A DNA stretch of 36,548 bases from positions 1-36,548 of the forward strand of contig LNFB01000333.1 in NCBI GenBank assembly GCA_001464385.1. Direction: 5' to 3'. This document shows, one piece after another, positions 23,564 to 31,435 of the stretch. Source of the stretch: Deltaproteobacteria bacterium Ga0077550. GTDB taxonomy: Bacteria; Myxococcota_A; Polyangia; Nannocystales; Nannocystaceae. The position numbers were made by a program, and so were the translations under genes. The notes beneath the pieces are model-generated. The model saw nothing but the letters and a program-made list of their open reading frames with translations, was not told the origin of the DNA and did no database searches. Position 1 is the first letter of the stretch. The number at the start of each line of letters is the position of its first letter.

Positions 23564-24352
23564 CTACCCGGCGCGGTACGGGGCGCCGCGCCTCGATCGC
23601 AGGTGCGCGGCGACCAGCGCGACCGCCAGCTCGAGGTGATCGTCCGGCGACAGCACGCGCCCGAGCAGCTGGGCCTGCTGCGCCCGCTTGCGCAGGCGCT
23701 CGTCGATGGCAGCGCCCGTGCACCGCTGGCGGAGCTGCGCCAGCAGGTACTGGAAGTTCGCGGTGCGAGAGGGCTGGATCGCCGCGCCCAGGCCCTGGAA
23801 CACCAGCGACGCCTCGCCGAGTCGATACGCCTCGGCGCCGCCGGCGAACACGAACGCGATCTCCTCGCTGTCGACGTGGGTCTGGCGCTGCGTCGTGTCG
23901 CGGGTGCGGGTGTTGATGAGGCCGCCCGTGAGCAGCGAGCGGCCGGGCGAGAACTTCCGCTCGCGCACGACCTCGGTGTGCTCGGTGCTGATGATCGCGC
24001 ACGCCAGGACGATCGCGTCGACGCTCGCGTAGGGGACCTCGGCGGTGCGGCCGTCTCGCGTGTCGAGGGACAGCCCGGTCGGACCGAACTCGAAGCGACG
24101 CACCGCGAAGTCGCCGATCGCGGCGCTGGTCGCCGCGACGTCGCGCGTGACCGCCTCGACGCCGACCGACCGCAGGGCCGCCGCGGTGCTCTCGGCGGCC
24201 GCCGGGTCGGCGAGCACCGCGAGGATCGCCGGGCCACCGCCCTCGACCTGCAGGCTGGCGCGCACGTCGTAGGCGGTGACGCCGAGGGCGACGGCGACCT
24301 TGGGGATGAGGGCCGCCGAGTCGCGGATTCGATCGATCACGACCGCGTGCAT
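23564..24352 (-). CDS. Hypothetical cytoplasmic protein
   Basis: This encodes 262 residues with an ATG at 24350-24352, where a good promoter (TTGACC-17-CACGAT) ends 6 bases upstream, implying a very short leader. The N-terminal part (MHAVVIDRIRDSAALIPKVA, then LGVTAYDVRASLQVEGGGPA) and later VRRFEFGPTGLSLDTRDGRT, VPYASVDAIVLACAIIS and SLLTGGLINTRTRDTTQRQ suggest a two-domain soluble protein: a small alpha/beta domain followed by a PH-like or beta domain. It has no signal or membrane segment. No family is recognised. It lies 66 bases downstream of the second sigma factor gene but seems to have its own promoter. Confidence 0.78.
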   Translation of the reverse strand: MHAVVIDRIRDSAALIPKVAVALGVTAYDVRASLQVEGGGPAILAVLADPAAAESTAAALRSVGVEAVTRDVAATSAAIGDFAVRRFEFGPTGLSLDTRDGRTAEVPYASVDAIVLACAIISTEHTEVVRERKFSPGRSLLTGGLINTRTRDTTQRQTHVDSEEIAFVFAGGAEAYRLGEASLVFQGLGAAIQPSRTANFQYLLAQLRQRCTGAAIDERLRKRAQQAQLLGRVLSPDDHLELAVALVAAHLRSRRGAPYRAG

Positions 24353-24358
24353 CGGACG

Positions 24359-24387
24359 ATCGTGGGCGAGGCCGGGCCCCCGGTCAA
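24359..24387 (-). promoter_or_regulatory. Sigma-70-like promoter for the 24352 gene
   Basis: On the minus strand TTGACC (24382-24387) and CACGAT (24359-24364) are separated by exactly 17 bases. The ATG follows 6 bases after the -10, so the transcript would be leaderless or nearly so. Confidence 0.55.
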
Positions 24388-24418
24388 ATGATCGAGGGCT
24401 CGGCGATCGGGCACCGGT

Positions 24419-25933
24419 TCACAGCGGCCGCGGCATCCACTCCGACAGCGGCCCCACGTGGGCGCACGAGTGCCGGGTCTCCTTCTCGGTCTCGTTCGGT
24501 ACGCCGAACGAGCAGCGCAGCAGCCCGTCGTCGGCGTCCTCGGGCTCGAACGTGCGGGCCGGGCCGACCGTCCGCATCAGCACGGCGGCGACGCACCGAC
24601 CACGGCGCGTGTCTGCGTCGTCGCCCAGCGGACGCGCGCTCGCGATGGCGCCGGTCTTCGGGTCGAAGCCGACCTCGACGTCGATCGGTCCGGGGCCACA
24701 CGTCTCGATCGCGGCGAGGGCCGCAGGCTTGTCCTTGTCGACGAAGTACAGGACGCGCGCCGGCTGCTGCTCGACGCTGTCGAAGTCCGACGTCCCGTTG
24801 TCGATCGTCAGCTCGCCGCGCAGGCGGTACTCGAGCGAGACCTCGGCGCCGAAGCCGAGCATCGCGGGGTCGACCTTCTTCACGTCGAGCCCGCGGGCCA
24901 GCACGCTCTGGCGGATGCAGTCGAGCGATGCGTCCGAGAGGCCCTTCACGCGCGCGAAGTCCATGCGCTCGAACTCCGTCGAGCCATCGGGATCGAAGCG
25001 GATCGTCAGCACGAAGCGCCCCTTGCCGACGCCCTTGCCGGGGCGGCACGAGCCGAGGCTGTCCCACAGGCCGACCAGCGCCATCGACACCGCCATCTGC
25101 GGATGCACGCCCATCGCCGTCGTGCTCGCGGGCGCCGCCTGCCAGGGGATCGCCTCGGCGTCGGGGGGCTCGGGGACCGGCGCGTCCGCGGGGGCCTCGT
25201 CTGGCTCGACGTCGCGCGCGACCCGGTGACGCACGCGCAGTGGGGACCCCGGCGGCTCGGGGGCCGTCTCTTGCTCGCCCGTGGGCGAGGGCGTCGCGGT
25301 GCTCGAGCCGAACGCGGCCTCGCAGCCGTTGGGCATCGCGACCGCGAGCCACCCGATCGTCGCCGCGCACACGCCACCCACGGTGAGCGACTTGCTGCCG
25401 ATCATGCCGGTTCGCGTGACCACGGAGCGCGGCTCGATGCCCAGCGGCACGAGCACGGACATCCACGCCTCACGGCCGCCGCGGGTGTGATCGAGGCGCT
25501 CGCGCAGCCGCGTCAACGCCCGGTGCAGCTGCGTGCGCACCGTCGAGGCCGGTCGCTGCAGCTGCGTCGCGCACTCGACCGTCGACAGGCCCTCCCAGAA
25601 CCGCATCGTGATGAGCTGGCGATCGTCGACCGGCAACGCGTCCAGCTCGGCCGCGAGCGCGCGGGCCAGGGCGAGCTGCTCGGGTGAGCCCGCGATGTCG
25701 CCCGGCGTGACGTCCTGCTCGCGGGCGTGTCGGCGCTGCGTCGCGCGGATCTCCGAGACCCGCCGGTTGCGCAGCACCTGGGCCAGCCACGGCCACAGGG
25801 GTCGATCGGTGGCGGGCGGGTGGCACAGCGCCGCCTCGACCGTGTCCTGGACGAGGTCGTCGGCCGTCGCGCCGTCGGCCGTCAGTGCCCGCGCGAGCCG
25901 CCGCAGCGCCGGAAGTTGCCGTGTGGTGTCCAT
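24419..25933 (-). CDS. ECF-type sigma factor fused to membrane segment and two AgmX/PglI-like domains
   Basis: This encodes 504 residues from an ATG at 25931-25933, with GGGAGGG just upstream. Residues 10-75 are sigma region 2 (TADDLVQDTVEAAL, WPWLAQVLRNRRVSEIRATQ). Residues 93-148 are region 4 (LPVDDRQLITMRFWEGLSTV, ASTVRTQLHRALTRLRERL). One membrane segment lies at about 183-203 (LTVGGVCAATIGWLAVAM). After a Pro/Glu/Asp linker, two stretches resemble AgmX/PglI C-terminal domains: about 300-370 (FVLTIRFDPDGS ... SLDCIRQSVLARGL) and 395-465 (DVEVGFDPKTGAIASARPL). The N-terminus should bind RNA polymerase in the cytoplasm while the tail senses conditions outside. No separate anti-sigma gene is adjacent. 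Target genes are unknown. Confidence 0.9.
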   Translation of the reverse strand: MDTTRQLPALRRLARALTADGATADDLVQDTVEAALCHPPATDRPLWPWLAQVLRNRRVSEIRATQRRHAREQDVTPGDIAGSPEQLALARALAAELDALPVDDRQLITMRFWEGLSTVECATQLQRPASTVRTQLHRALTRLRERLDHTRGGREAWMSVLVPLGIEPRSVVTRTGMIGSKSLTVGGVCAATIGWLAVAMPNGCEAAFGSSTATPSPTGEQETAPEPPGSPLRVRHRVARDVEPDEAPADAPVPEPPDAEAIPWQAAPASTTAMGVHPQMAVSMALVGLWDSLGSCRPGKGVGKGRFVLTIRFDPDGSTEFERMDFARVKGLSDASLDCIRQSVLARGLDVKKVDPAMLGFGAEVSLEYRLRGELTIDNGTSDFDSVEQQPARVLYFVDKDKPAALAAIETCGPGPIDVEVGFDPKTGAIASARPLGDDADTRRGRCVAAVLMRTVGPARTFEPEDADDGLLRCSFGVPNETEKETRHSCAHVGPLSEWMPRPL

Positions 25934-25998
25934 GACCCTCCCACGTCACCGCGCGCCGAAGTGTCCCAGGAAATCGTCCGGGCCCGTGGATCGCGGCG

Positions 25999-27069
25999 CT
26001 ACGCTGGGTCAACGCCGGGAGAACCGACCGTCGCCCCCGGCATGCCGCGGCCGAGCCAGAGCGACACGCGCACCAGGAGGATCAGCGCCGGGACCTCGAC
26101 CAGCGGGCCGATCACCGTCGCGAACGCGACCTTCGAGCCCAGGCCGAACACGGCGATCGCCACCGCGATCGCCAGCTCGAAGTTGTTGCCCGCGGCCGTG
26201 AACGCCAGCGTCGCGGTGCGGGGGTAGTCGGCGCCCAGGCGCTTGGCGACCAGGAAGCTGACCAGGAACATCACGGCGAAGTAGATCAGCAGCGGCACCG
26301 CGATGCGGGCGACGTCGAGGGGCAGGCGCACGATGGCCGCGCCCTGCAGGCTGAACATCACGACGATCGTCGCGAGCAGCGCGACGAGGGTGATGGGCGC
26401 GATGCTCGGCAGGAACCGCTGCGTGTACCACTCGTCGCCGCGGCTGCGTCGCAACACCAGGCGGGTCAAGAAGCCCGCGGCGAACGGCAGCCCGAGGTAG
26501 AGCATGACGCTCGCGAAGATCTCGCCGATGCCGATGGCGACGGTCGTGCTCGGCAGGCCCAGCAGCGGCGGCAGTACGCCCGCGAAGAACCACGCGTAGA
26601 CGCTGTAGAGCAGGACCTGGAACACGCTGTTGAACGCGACCAGGCCGGCGGCGTAGTCGCTCGAGCCGCGGGCCAGGTCGTTCCAGACCAGCACCATGGC
26701 GATGCACCGCGCGAGCCCGACGAGGATGAGCCCGACCATGAACTCGGGCTGGTCGCGCAGGAAGACCACCGCGAGGCCGAACATCAACAGGGGCCCGACG
26801 ATCCAGTTGAGCAGCAGAGAGAGGCCGAGGATCCGCTTGTCGCGGAACACCTCGCCGAGCCGCTCGTAGCGGACCTTCGCCAGGGGCGGGAACATCATCA
26901 GGACGAGGCCGACAGCGATCGGCACGTTGGTGGTGCCCACGTCGAAGCGATGCAGGAACGCAGGCGTCGACGGCACGAGGTGGCCGAGGGCGACGCCTGT
27001 CGCCATCGCCAGGACGATCCACAGGGTGAGGTAGCGATCGAGGAACGACAGCCGCCGGGGCGACGTCAT
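25999..27069 (-). CDS. acr3: ACR3-family arsenite efflux permease
   Basis: This encodes 356 residues with an ATG at 27067-27069 that overlaps the arsC stop (ATGA), so it is translationally coupled. About ten membrane helices are evident. Family signatures are present: the conserved Cys in GLARCIAMVLVWNDLARG (fourth helix) and the conserved Glu in FTAAGNNFELAIAVAIAVFG. The ACR3 Cys is needed for arsenite transport in characterised members. It exports arsenite across the cytoplasmic membrane using the proton gradient. It is the last gene of arsR-arsC-acr3, 65 bases upstream of the sigma-fusion gene. Confidence 0.95.
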   Translation of the reverse strand: MTSPRRLSFLDRYLTLWIVLAMATGVALGHLVPSTPAFLHRFDVGTTNVPIAVGLVLMMFPPLAKVRYERLGEVFRDKRILGLSLLLNWIVGPLLMFGLAVVFLRDQPEFMVGLILVGLARCIAMVLVWNDLARGSSDYAAGLVAFNSVFQVLLYSVYAWFFAGVLPPLLGLPSTTVAIGIGEIFASVMLYLGLPFAAGFLTRLVLRRSRGDEWYTQRFLPSIAPITLVALLATIVVMFSLQGAAIVRLPLDVARIAVPLLIYFAVMFLVSFLVAKRLGADYPRTATLAFTAAGNNFELAIAVAIAVFGLGSKVAFATVIGPLVEVPALILLVRVSLWLGRGMPGATVGSPGVDPA

Positions 27070-27824
27070 GACGCGGCGACCTTCGAGAAGAGGTAGAGCA
27101 TCTCGGTGGCGATCTGCCGCGAGCGCGCGTCGTAGCGCGCCGCCTCCTCGGGGGTGCCGTCGGCGACCTTGGGGTCCTCGTAGGGCAGCGAGACCCGCAG
27201 CGCGGCGCCCTTCACGAATGGGCAGTCCTGGTCGGCCTCGTCGCACGTCATCACCGCGACGAAGTCGGCGGTGGGGTTGGTGGCGTCGTCGTAGCGCTTG
27301 GAGAACGCCTCGATCGGGGCGTGGTCCGCCCCGAAGCGGATGCGGTAGTGCGGGTTGTCGCCCGGGCTCGCGGGCGGCTCGACGACGAAGCCCGCGCGCT
27401 CGAGCGCGGCGATCGTGCGGGGGTTGAGCGCGCTCGGCTCGGTGCCGCCGGAGTAGGTCGCGACGCCGTCGACGCCGAAGTGCGCGGCGGCGACGGCGGC
27501 CCACAGCTGACCGAGGTGGCTGCGTCGCGAGTTGCCGGTGCAGATGAACGTCAGGCTGCTCGGCGTGCCGGCGGCGCGTCGCGACTTCACGAAGTCGGCG
27601 ATGCGATCGAGCGCGGCGCGGCGTTCGGCGGGCAGCGCTGCGACCTCGGGGAGCAGCGCGTCGACGGACTGGGCGACCGTGGGGAACATCGAAGCCTCCG
27701 GCGCGCGGGTGGGCGCCTCGGTGGGGACGGGTGTGGGCGTCGGCGTCGACGCGCTGGCGCATGCGGCAGCGGCGAGGAGCACGAGGCAAGGGACGCGGTG
27801 GTGGATCGCGGTGCGCGTGGTCAT
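27066..27824 (-). CDS. arsC: Arsenate reductase (low-molecular-weight phosphatase type) with export signal
   Basis: This encodes 252 residues from an ATG at 27822-27824. Residues about 90-250 are a thioredoxin-coupled ArsC: the P-loop CTGNSRR (Cys95 to Arg101), the Cys pair Cys194 and Cys201 (VMTCDEADQDCP, spaced as in S. aureus ArsC Cys82/Cys89), and DP at Asp217. It would reduce arsenate to arsenite. The odd feature is the N-terminus, a lipoprotein-like signal (VPCLVLLAAAACASAS, Cys22) with a Thr/Pro linker to residue 45. An internal ATG at 27689 (MFPTVAQSVDALLPE) would give an ordinary cytoplasmic enzyme. It lies 13 bases after arsR and overlaps acr3 by 4 bases. Confidence 0.92.
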   Translation of the reverse strand: MTTRTAIHHRVPCLVLLAAAACASASTPTPTPVPTEAPTRAPEASMFPTVAQSVDALLPEVAALPAERRAALDRIADFVKSRRAAGTPSSLTFICTGNSRRSHLGQLWAAVAAAHFGVDGVATYSGGTEPSALNPRTIAALERAGFVVEPPASPGDNPHYRIRFGADHAPIEAFSKRYDDATNPTADFVAVMTCDEADQDCPFVKGAALRVSLPYEDPKVADGTPEEAARYDARSRQIATEMLYLFSKVAAS

Positions 27825-27837
27825 GGCGAGGTGGCGC

Positions 27838-28155
27838 TCAACAGCAACGACCGCTGCCCGGGGCGCCGCCCTTGCAGCAGTCCTCCCAGAGGTAGTCGGT
27901 CAGGGCGCGCAGCGCCGTGTAGTCGGCGCGGTAGTGCATGAAGCGACCGTCGGGCCGCTGCTGCAGCAGCCCGGCCGCGGTGAGTCGCTCGAGGTGGTGG
28001 CTCAACGTCGACCACGGGATCCCGAGCTGCGTCTGCAGCTCGCCGACGATCGTGCCCTCGGGATCGCCCTGGACCACGCGCCGCAGGATCGACAGGCGGA
28101 TCGGGCTACCGAGCGCGGCGAGCTGCGCCGCGTGGCGATCGAGCGGCGCGGTCAT
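27838..28155 (-). CDS. arsR: ArsR/SmtB-family arsenic-responsive repressor
   Basis: This encodes 105 residues from an ATG at 28153-28155. It forms a winged-helix domain: LAALGSPIRLSILRRVVQGD, then recognition helix IPWSTLSHHLERLTAAGLLQ and wing QQRPDGRFMHYR. The C-terminus DCCKGGAPGSGRCC has paired Cys (98-99 of this kind plus the last two residues), which would bind arsenite and release the repressor from DNA. Family members dimerise and bind inverted repeats. A perfect 12-base inverted repeat directly precedes its start codon, so it probably represses its own operon. It is the first gene of the ars operon. Confidence 0.95.
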   Translation of the reverse strand: MTAPLDRHAAQLAALGSPIRLSILRRVVQGDPEGTIVGELQTQLGIPWSTLSHHLERLTAAGLLQQRPDGRFMHYRADYTALRALTDYLWEDCCKGGAPGSGRCC

Positions 28156-28195
28156 GCGTCATTTCGATGATAGTCGAAATGACGCGGTCGGTCAA
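28156..28195 (-). promoter_or_regulatory. arsR operator and promoter
   Basis: GCGTCATTTCGA (28156-28167), a 6-base spacer and TCGAAATGACGC (28174-28185) form a perfect 12-base inverted repeat. On the minus strand TTGACC (28190-28195) and TATCAT (28167-28172) lie 17 bases apart, a good sigma-70-type promoter, with the -10 in the centre of the repeat. Bound repressor would block RNA polymerase. The start codon is 11 bases after the -10, giving an mRNA with almost no leader. Confidence 0.8.
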
Positions 28196-28246
28196 GGGCC
28201 AGGGGCCTCCGGCGGGTGTCGTGGCGAACCGCTCGTCGCGACGTCT

Positions 28247-29341
28247 TCAGTCGCGTCGCGGCGCCTGACCGCTCTTCCAGAGATCGATGCTCAGGGCCCC
28301 GTGACCCTGGTTCATCTTCCGCCACGCCCACGGGTCGAACTCCGCCTTCGCGGACCACGAGAACGCGTACGGATCGATGTCCGTCTGGATCGTGTAGCCC
28401 GACGGCGTCGGTGACTCGAGGTTCACGCGGTAGTGCGCCGCGGTGTTCGATCCCCGGACCACGCTGAGGTGCAGGTGCGGCCCCGTCGAGCACCCGGTGT
28501 CGCCGGCGGTCCCGAGCTTCGTGCCGGCCTCGACGATGTCGCCCGCCTCGGCGCTCATCGTGTCGAAGTGCGCGTAGTAGGCGACGAAGATCTCCTTGTA
28601 GCGACCGGTGCCGACGACGTGCATCACGAACATCTCCTTCTGGATCAGCTCGTCCTCGTTCGGACAGAACGAGGTGACGTCGCGCGTCTGCGCGATGAGC
28701 ACGCGACCCTTCGCCATCGCGACGAGCTTCGTGCCCGTCGGCATCATCCAGTCGAAGCCGTTGTGACCGTCGTAGGCGACGTTGTTGCCGTGGCGGTTGA
28801 CGTGATCGAGCTCGATGCCGTTGTTGCTGAGGACCTTGAAGCCGTGGGCGAAGTCGAAGCCGTTGGTCATCCCGAGGTTCGGCTTCGTGGGAAACGGGTG
28901 CGAGAAGATCGGCAGCTCCAGCGGCGCCACCGTGAAGACGCAGCCCTTCTGCCCGAGCGCATCGTCGAAGGCGGCCTTCAGCGCCTTGTCGCCGTAGTCC
29001 TTCTGCAGGCCGATGCCACCACCCGCGCACTGGTACACGACGTTGTTTCCGCCGGTGCCGTCCCACAGGCCGGCGCGCGCGACCGTGCCACCGGGCGTCG
29101 ACGCGAGCATGTCCGCGCACGGATCCTGGTTCGCGTCCGTGAAGGAGAACGCCCACGCGCCCGAGGGGTAGACGATGCTGCAGTACTTGCCGATGCCGGC
29201 GGGGATCGGGATCGCGGGCGTCGCGAGGACCGCCGCGGTCTCGGCCAGCATGGCCGGGAGCCCCTTGGCCTTCGTGGGTTTCGCCGTCGGGGCGGCGGAG
29301 ACGGGTGCGGCGAGCATCGCGGCGAGCAGGACGTTCAGCAT
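28247..29341 (-). CDS. Secreted M23-family (LytM-like) peptidase
   Basis: This encodes 364 residues from an ATG at 29339-29341. The signal peptide is MLNVLLAAMLAAPVSAAPTA. The N-terminal part (to about residue 150) has paired Cys. The catalytic domain (about 160-310) keeps the zinc and catalytic residues: HNGFD (His193, Asp197), AHFD (His258) and GPHLHL (His289, His291). Such enzymes cut peptide cross-links in peptidoglycan; here the target could be the cell's own wall or prey. It is the last gene of a probable operon with the DUF6992-like membrane protein 38 bases upstream and the propeller lipoprotein before that. The ars operon's divergent or downstream relationship is only spatial: both read on the minus strand. 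Confidence 0.93.
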   Translation of the reverse strand: MLNVLLAAMLAAPVSAAPTAKPTKAKGLPAMLAETAAVLATPAIPIPAGIGKYCSIVYPSGAWAFSFTDANQDPCADMLASTPGGTVARAGLWDGTGGNNVVYQCAGGGIGLQKDYGDKALKAAFDDALGQKGCVFTVAPLELPIFSHPFPTKPNLGMTNGFDFAHGFKVLSNNGIELDHVNRHGNNVAYDGHNGFDWMMPTGTKLVAMAKGRVLIAQTRDVTSFCPNEDELIQKEMFVMHVVGTGRYKEIFVAYYAHFDTMSAEAGDIVEAGTKLGTAGDTGCSTGPHLHLSVVRGSNTAAHYRVNLESPTPSGYTIQTDIDPYAFSWSAKAEFDPWAWRKMNQGHGALSIDLWKSGQAPRRD

Positions 29342-29379
29342 GTTCTGCAGAGCCGGCCGTGCACCGATGTGACGCGCTT

Positions 29380-29967
29380 CTACAGCGCCATCGAGAAAAC
29401 CACCCCGTAGCCGCGCTGCCCGACCCGTGCCGGGGTCGCGCGGAGGCGCCGGGCCGCGACCCGCTGGTGCGCGATCAGCATCGCGGTGTCGAAGGCGAAC
29501 AGGAACGCGCCCTGGAACGCGATCGCCTGGCCGTAGCCCCGCACCCTGTCCGATCCGCGGTGCTGCCCGATCGCGATCGTCGCCGCACCGGCCGCGACAT
29601 AGACGACGTCGAGCACGCCGTTCACCAGGTAGGTGCGCATCGTCTTGCGGTGCTGCACCGCAGGCCGGTCCCGACCGCGGGACTTGTCCGCTGCGTTCGT
29701 GGCCAGCCCGACGACCCCGATCACGAGGTTCACGGAGTTCCAGATCGCGTTGCCCTCGTGGAAGTATCGCCGATCGCGATCGAGGAAGGACGCCCCCACG
29801 CCGGCGCCGATGTTCACCACGGCCCAGCCGGTGAGCACGCCCATGCCGGCGAGCTGCGTGCGGCGGTGGGCCCGGCGGAATCCGGCCACGTCGCCCTCGC
29901 GCTCGGCGGTCGCAGCGACGGGGGGCGCGAGCATGATCGCGAGCAGGGCCACGTGCGGCGGCAACAC
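29380..29967 (-). CDS. Small multi-pass membrane protein (DUF6992-like)
   Basis: This encodes 195 residues from a GTG at 29965-29967. The N-terminal hydrophobic stretch (MLPPHVALLAIMLAPPVAATA) is a signal or first helix. Three or four further membrane segments follow, for example LAGMGVLTGWAVVNIGAGVG, NSVNLVIGVVGLATN, LVNGVLDVVYVAAGAATIAI and AIAFQGAFLFAFDTAMLI. The motif RYFHEGNAIWNSVNLVIG (about residues 68-85) is what makes me think of the DUF6992 family; that assignment is from memory and only moderate. Function is unknown. It starts 27 bases after the propeller-lipoprotein stop, with TACGCT 5 bases before the GTG. Confidence 0.78.
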   Translation of the reverse strand: MLPPHVALLAIMLAPPVAATAEREGDVAGFRRAHRRTQLAGMGVLTGWAVVNIGAGVGASFLDRDRRYFHEGNAIWNSVNLVIGVVGLATNAADKSRGRDRPAVQHRKTMRTYLVNGVLDVVYVAAGAATIAIGQHRGSDRVRGYGQAIAFQGAFLFAFDTAMLIAHQRVAARRLRATPARVGQRGYGVVFSMAL

Positions 29968-29994
29968 GGACGAGCGTACACGCTCGACAGCTCC

Positions 29995-31125
29995 TCATTC
30001 GCCGGGGGCCGCGACCGCGTGCCAGATATCGAACGTCCCCGCGTCGGCGTTGATGTACCAGAGGTGGCAACCGTCGGCCGACAGGTGCGGGTCGCGGAGC
30101 TCGCCCACTCGCCCGAGATCGCCGAGGTCGCGGGCGTCGACGAAACCTCCGTCGTCGGTGTCGCGAGACGCGGTCCACAACGTGGGACCGACCACGTAGT
30201 CATCCACGGTGAACACGATCACGCGCTCGTCGGCGGTCACGGTCGGGTCGGCCTCTCGCGTGGGCTCGAAGTCGAGTTCCGTCAGGTGCTGGGGGGCGCC
30301 GAAGGGGCTCGCAGCGTCGTCCCTGTGCGATACGTACAACGCCTGGTCGCCCGCTCCGAACTGCGGCGCGAAGTAGAGGCCGAGCGCATCCCCGGAGAGA
30401 TGCGGATCGAACACCGGGGGTGGCAGCTCGAGCTCGAAGAGCTGTGCGGCCGAGCTGGCGTCGAACGACGTCGCCGGATTGTCGCGCTCGAGCTGCCACA
30501 GGTTGAAGGTGCCATCGTCGAACCCGGCCGCGATGACGGCCACCAAGCCGTCCGCCGACAGGGCGAGCTTGAGGACTTCGTCGGTCGGGGCGAAACCGGG
30601 GACCGGCGTCGGCTCGGCGAAGCCCTCGCCGTCGGCCTGCGCGACGTACATCCCGCGGGGGATCCCTGCCCCAGCGTCGTCTGCCCGCCAGAAGTAGATC
30701 ATCTCCCCGCCCTCGACGACGAAGGGATCGCGCTCGTCGGCGGAGGCGGTCGAGAGGTTCGCCACGGGCTCGGCGTCCGAGACGAACACCGCGGTGGCTG
30801 CACTGTATCCGCACAGCTCGGGCCCTCCCGCGCCTTGCGTGGGGTCTCCAGAGCTACTCTCGCCGGCCGTCGAGGTGTCAGCCGAGGTGTCGCTGTCGCC
30901 GCGGCTGCTGCCTTCGCTGCCGCCGCTGCTGCCACCGCCGCCGCTGCTGCTACCACCGCCACCGGTGGTCGCATCTGGCTCCGTCGATGCCGCGGAGGTC
31001 GAATCCTCCGGGAACGCCTCTTCGCCGTTGTCGTCCTCGCGGACCCCGAACAACGGGTTGAGCCGCGTGCAGGCGGGGAGCACGGCCACCATGGCGACGA
31101 CGACCACGGACCATCGGACGCCCAT
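29995..31125 (-). CDS. Lipoprotein with PD40/TolB-like beta-propeller
   Basis: This encodes 376 residues from the ATG at 31123-31125; an ATG at 31170 is in frame but would add a 15-residue basic extension. The signal MGVRWSVVVVAMVAVLPAC has lipobox VLPAC (Cys 19). A Gly/Ser-rich linker (about residues 45-100, encoded by low-complexity DNA at 30840-30970) follows. The rest shows propeller blades of the WD40-like PD40 type: LKLALSADGLVAVIAAGFDD, FDPHLSGDALGLYFAP, READPTVTADERVIVFTVDD and LRDPHLSADGCHLWYINADA. These recur as 'DP.LS.DG..L.F'. It is probably a periplasmic or surface binding protein and the first gene of the operon with the membrane protein and M23 peptidase. Confidence 0.87.
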   Translation of the reverse strand: MGVRWSVVVVAMVAVLPACTRLNPLFGVREDDNGEEAFPEDSTSAASTEPDATTGGGGSSSGGGGSSGGSEGSSRGDSDTSADTSTAGESSSGDPTQGAGGPELCGYSAATAVFVSDAEPVANLSTASADERDPFVVEGGEMIYFWRADDAGAGIPRGMYVAQADGEGFAEPTPVPGFAPTDEVLKLALSADGLVAVIAAGFDDGTFNLWQLERDNPATSFDASSAAQLFELELPPPVFDPHLSGDALGLYFAPQFGAGDQALYVSHRDDAASPFGAPQHLTELDFEPTREADPTVTADERVIVFTVDDYVVGPTLWTASRDTDDGGFVDARDLGDLGRVGELRDPHLSADGCHLWYINADAGTFDIWHAVAAPGE

Positions 31126-31435
31126 CTTGCGGACGAGGGGATGCGCGGCCTTGTGGGCTGGATGCGGCACGTCTCGAGCGACCCCGCGACCGACGGCCGG
31201 CCCGAGGCACCGGCCGCCGCACTCGACGTGCCGCGAGGGACGATCCGGTTCCCAGGCGATCGGACACGTTCAGCGCGCAGGCTCGCGTGGGGCGCCAGGC
31301 ATCCGGAGTTCCTGCCAGGGGGCTTCTGCTGTCCGCAGACATTATGTCTATCAGACATAATGTTTGACGAACATAATGTGGGATGGCCGATCGACCTGAC
31401 CACCTGCGGCAGGAGGGTCGACGCGCGCTCCCTCC
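31126..31435. other. Non-coding interval upstream of the propeller-lipoprotein operon
   Basis: It contains no gene I can support. The centre (31337-31382) is an unusually AT-rich island holding three palindromic sites. The region between it and 31125 has no other clear element, so the leader of the operon may be up to 200 bases long. Confidence 0.6.
31337..31382. promoter_or_regulatory. Three tandem palindromic operator-like sites
   Basis: AGACATTATGTCT (31337-31349), AGACATAATGTTT (31353-31365) and GAACATAATGTGG (31370-31382) share the core ACATWATGT, with centres 16-17 bases apart. The first two also form a perfect 11-base inverted repeat around ATC. The AT content stands out sharply. It may bind a dimeric regulator controlling the operon starting at 31125; no regulator gene lies next to it. 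Confidence 0.6.

Noticed and set aside
30840..30970. Tandem-repeat or CRISPR-like array
   Set aside because: It is low-complexity GCT/GCC-rich DNA coding for the Ser/Gly linker of a lipoprotein, with no regular spacers.
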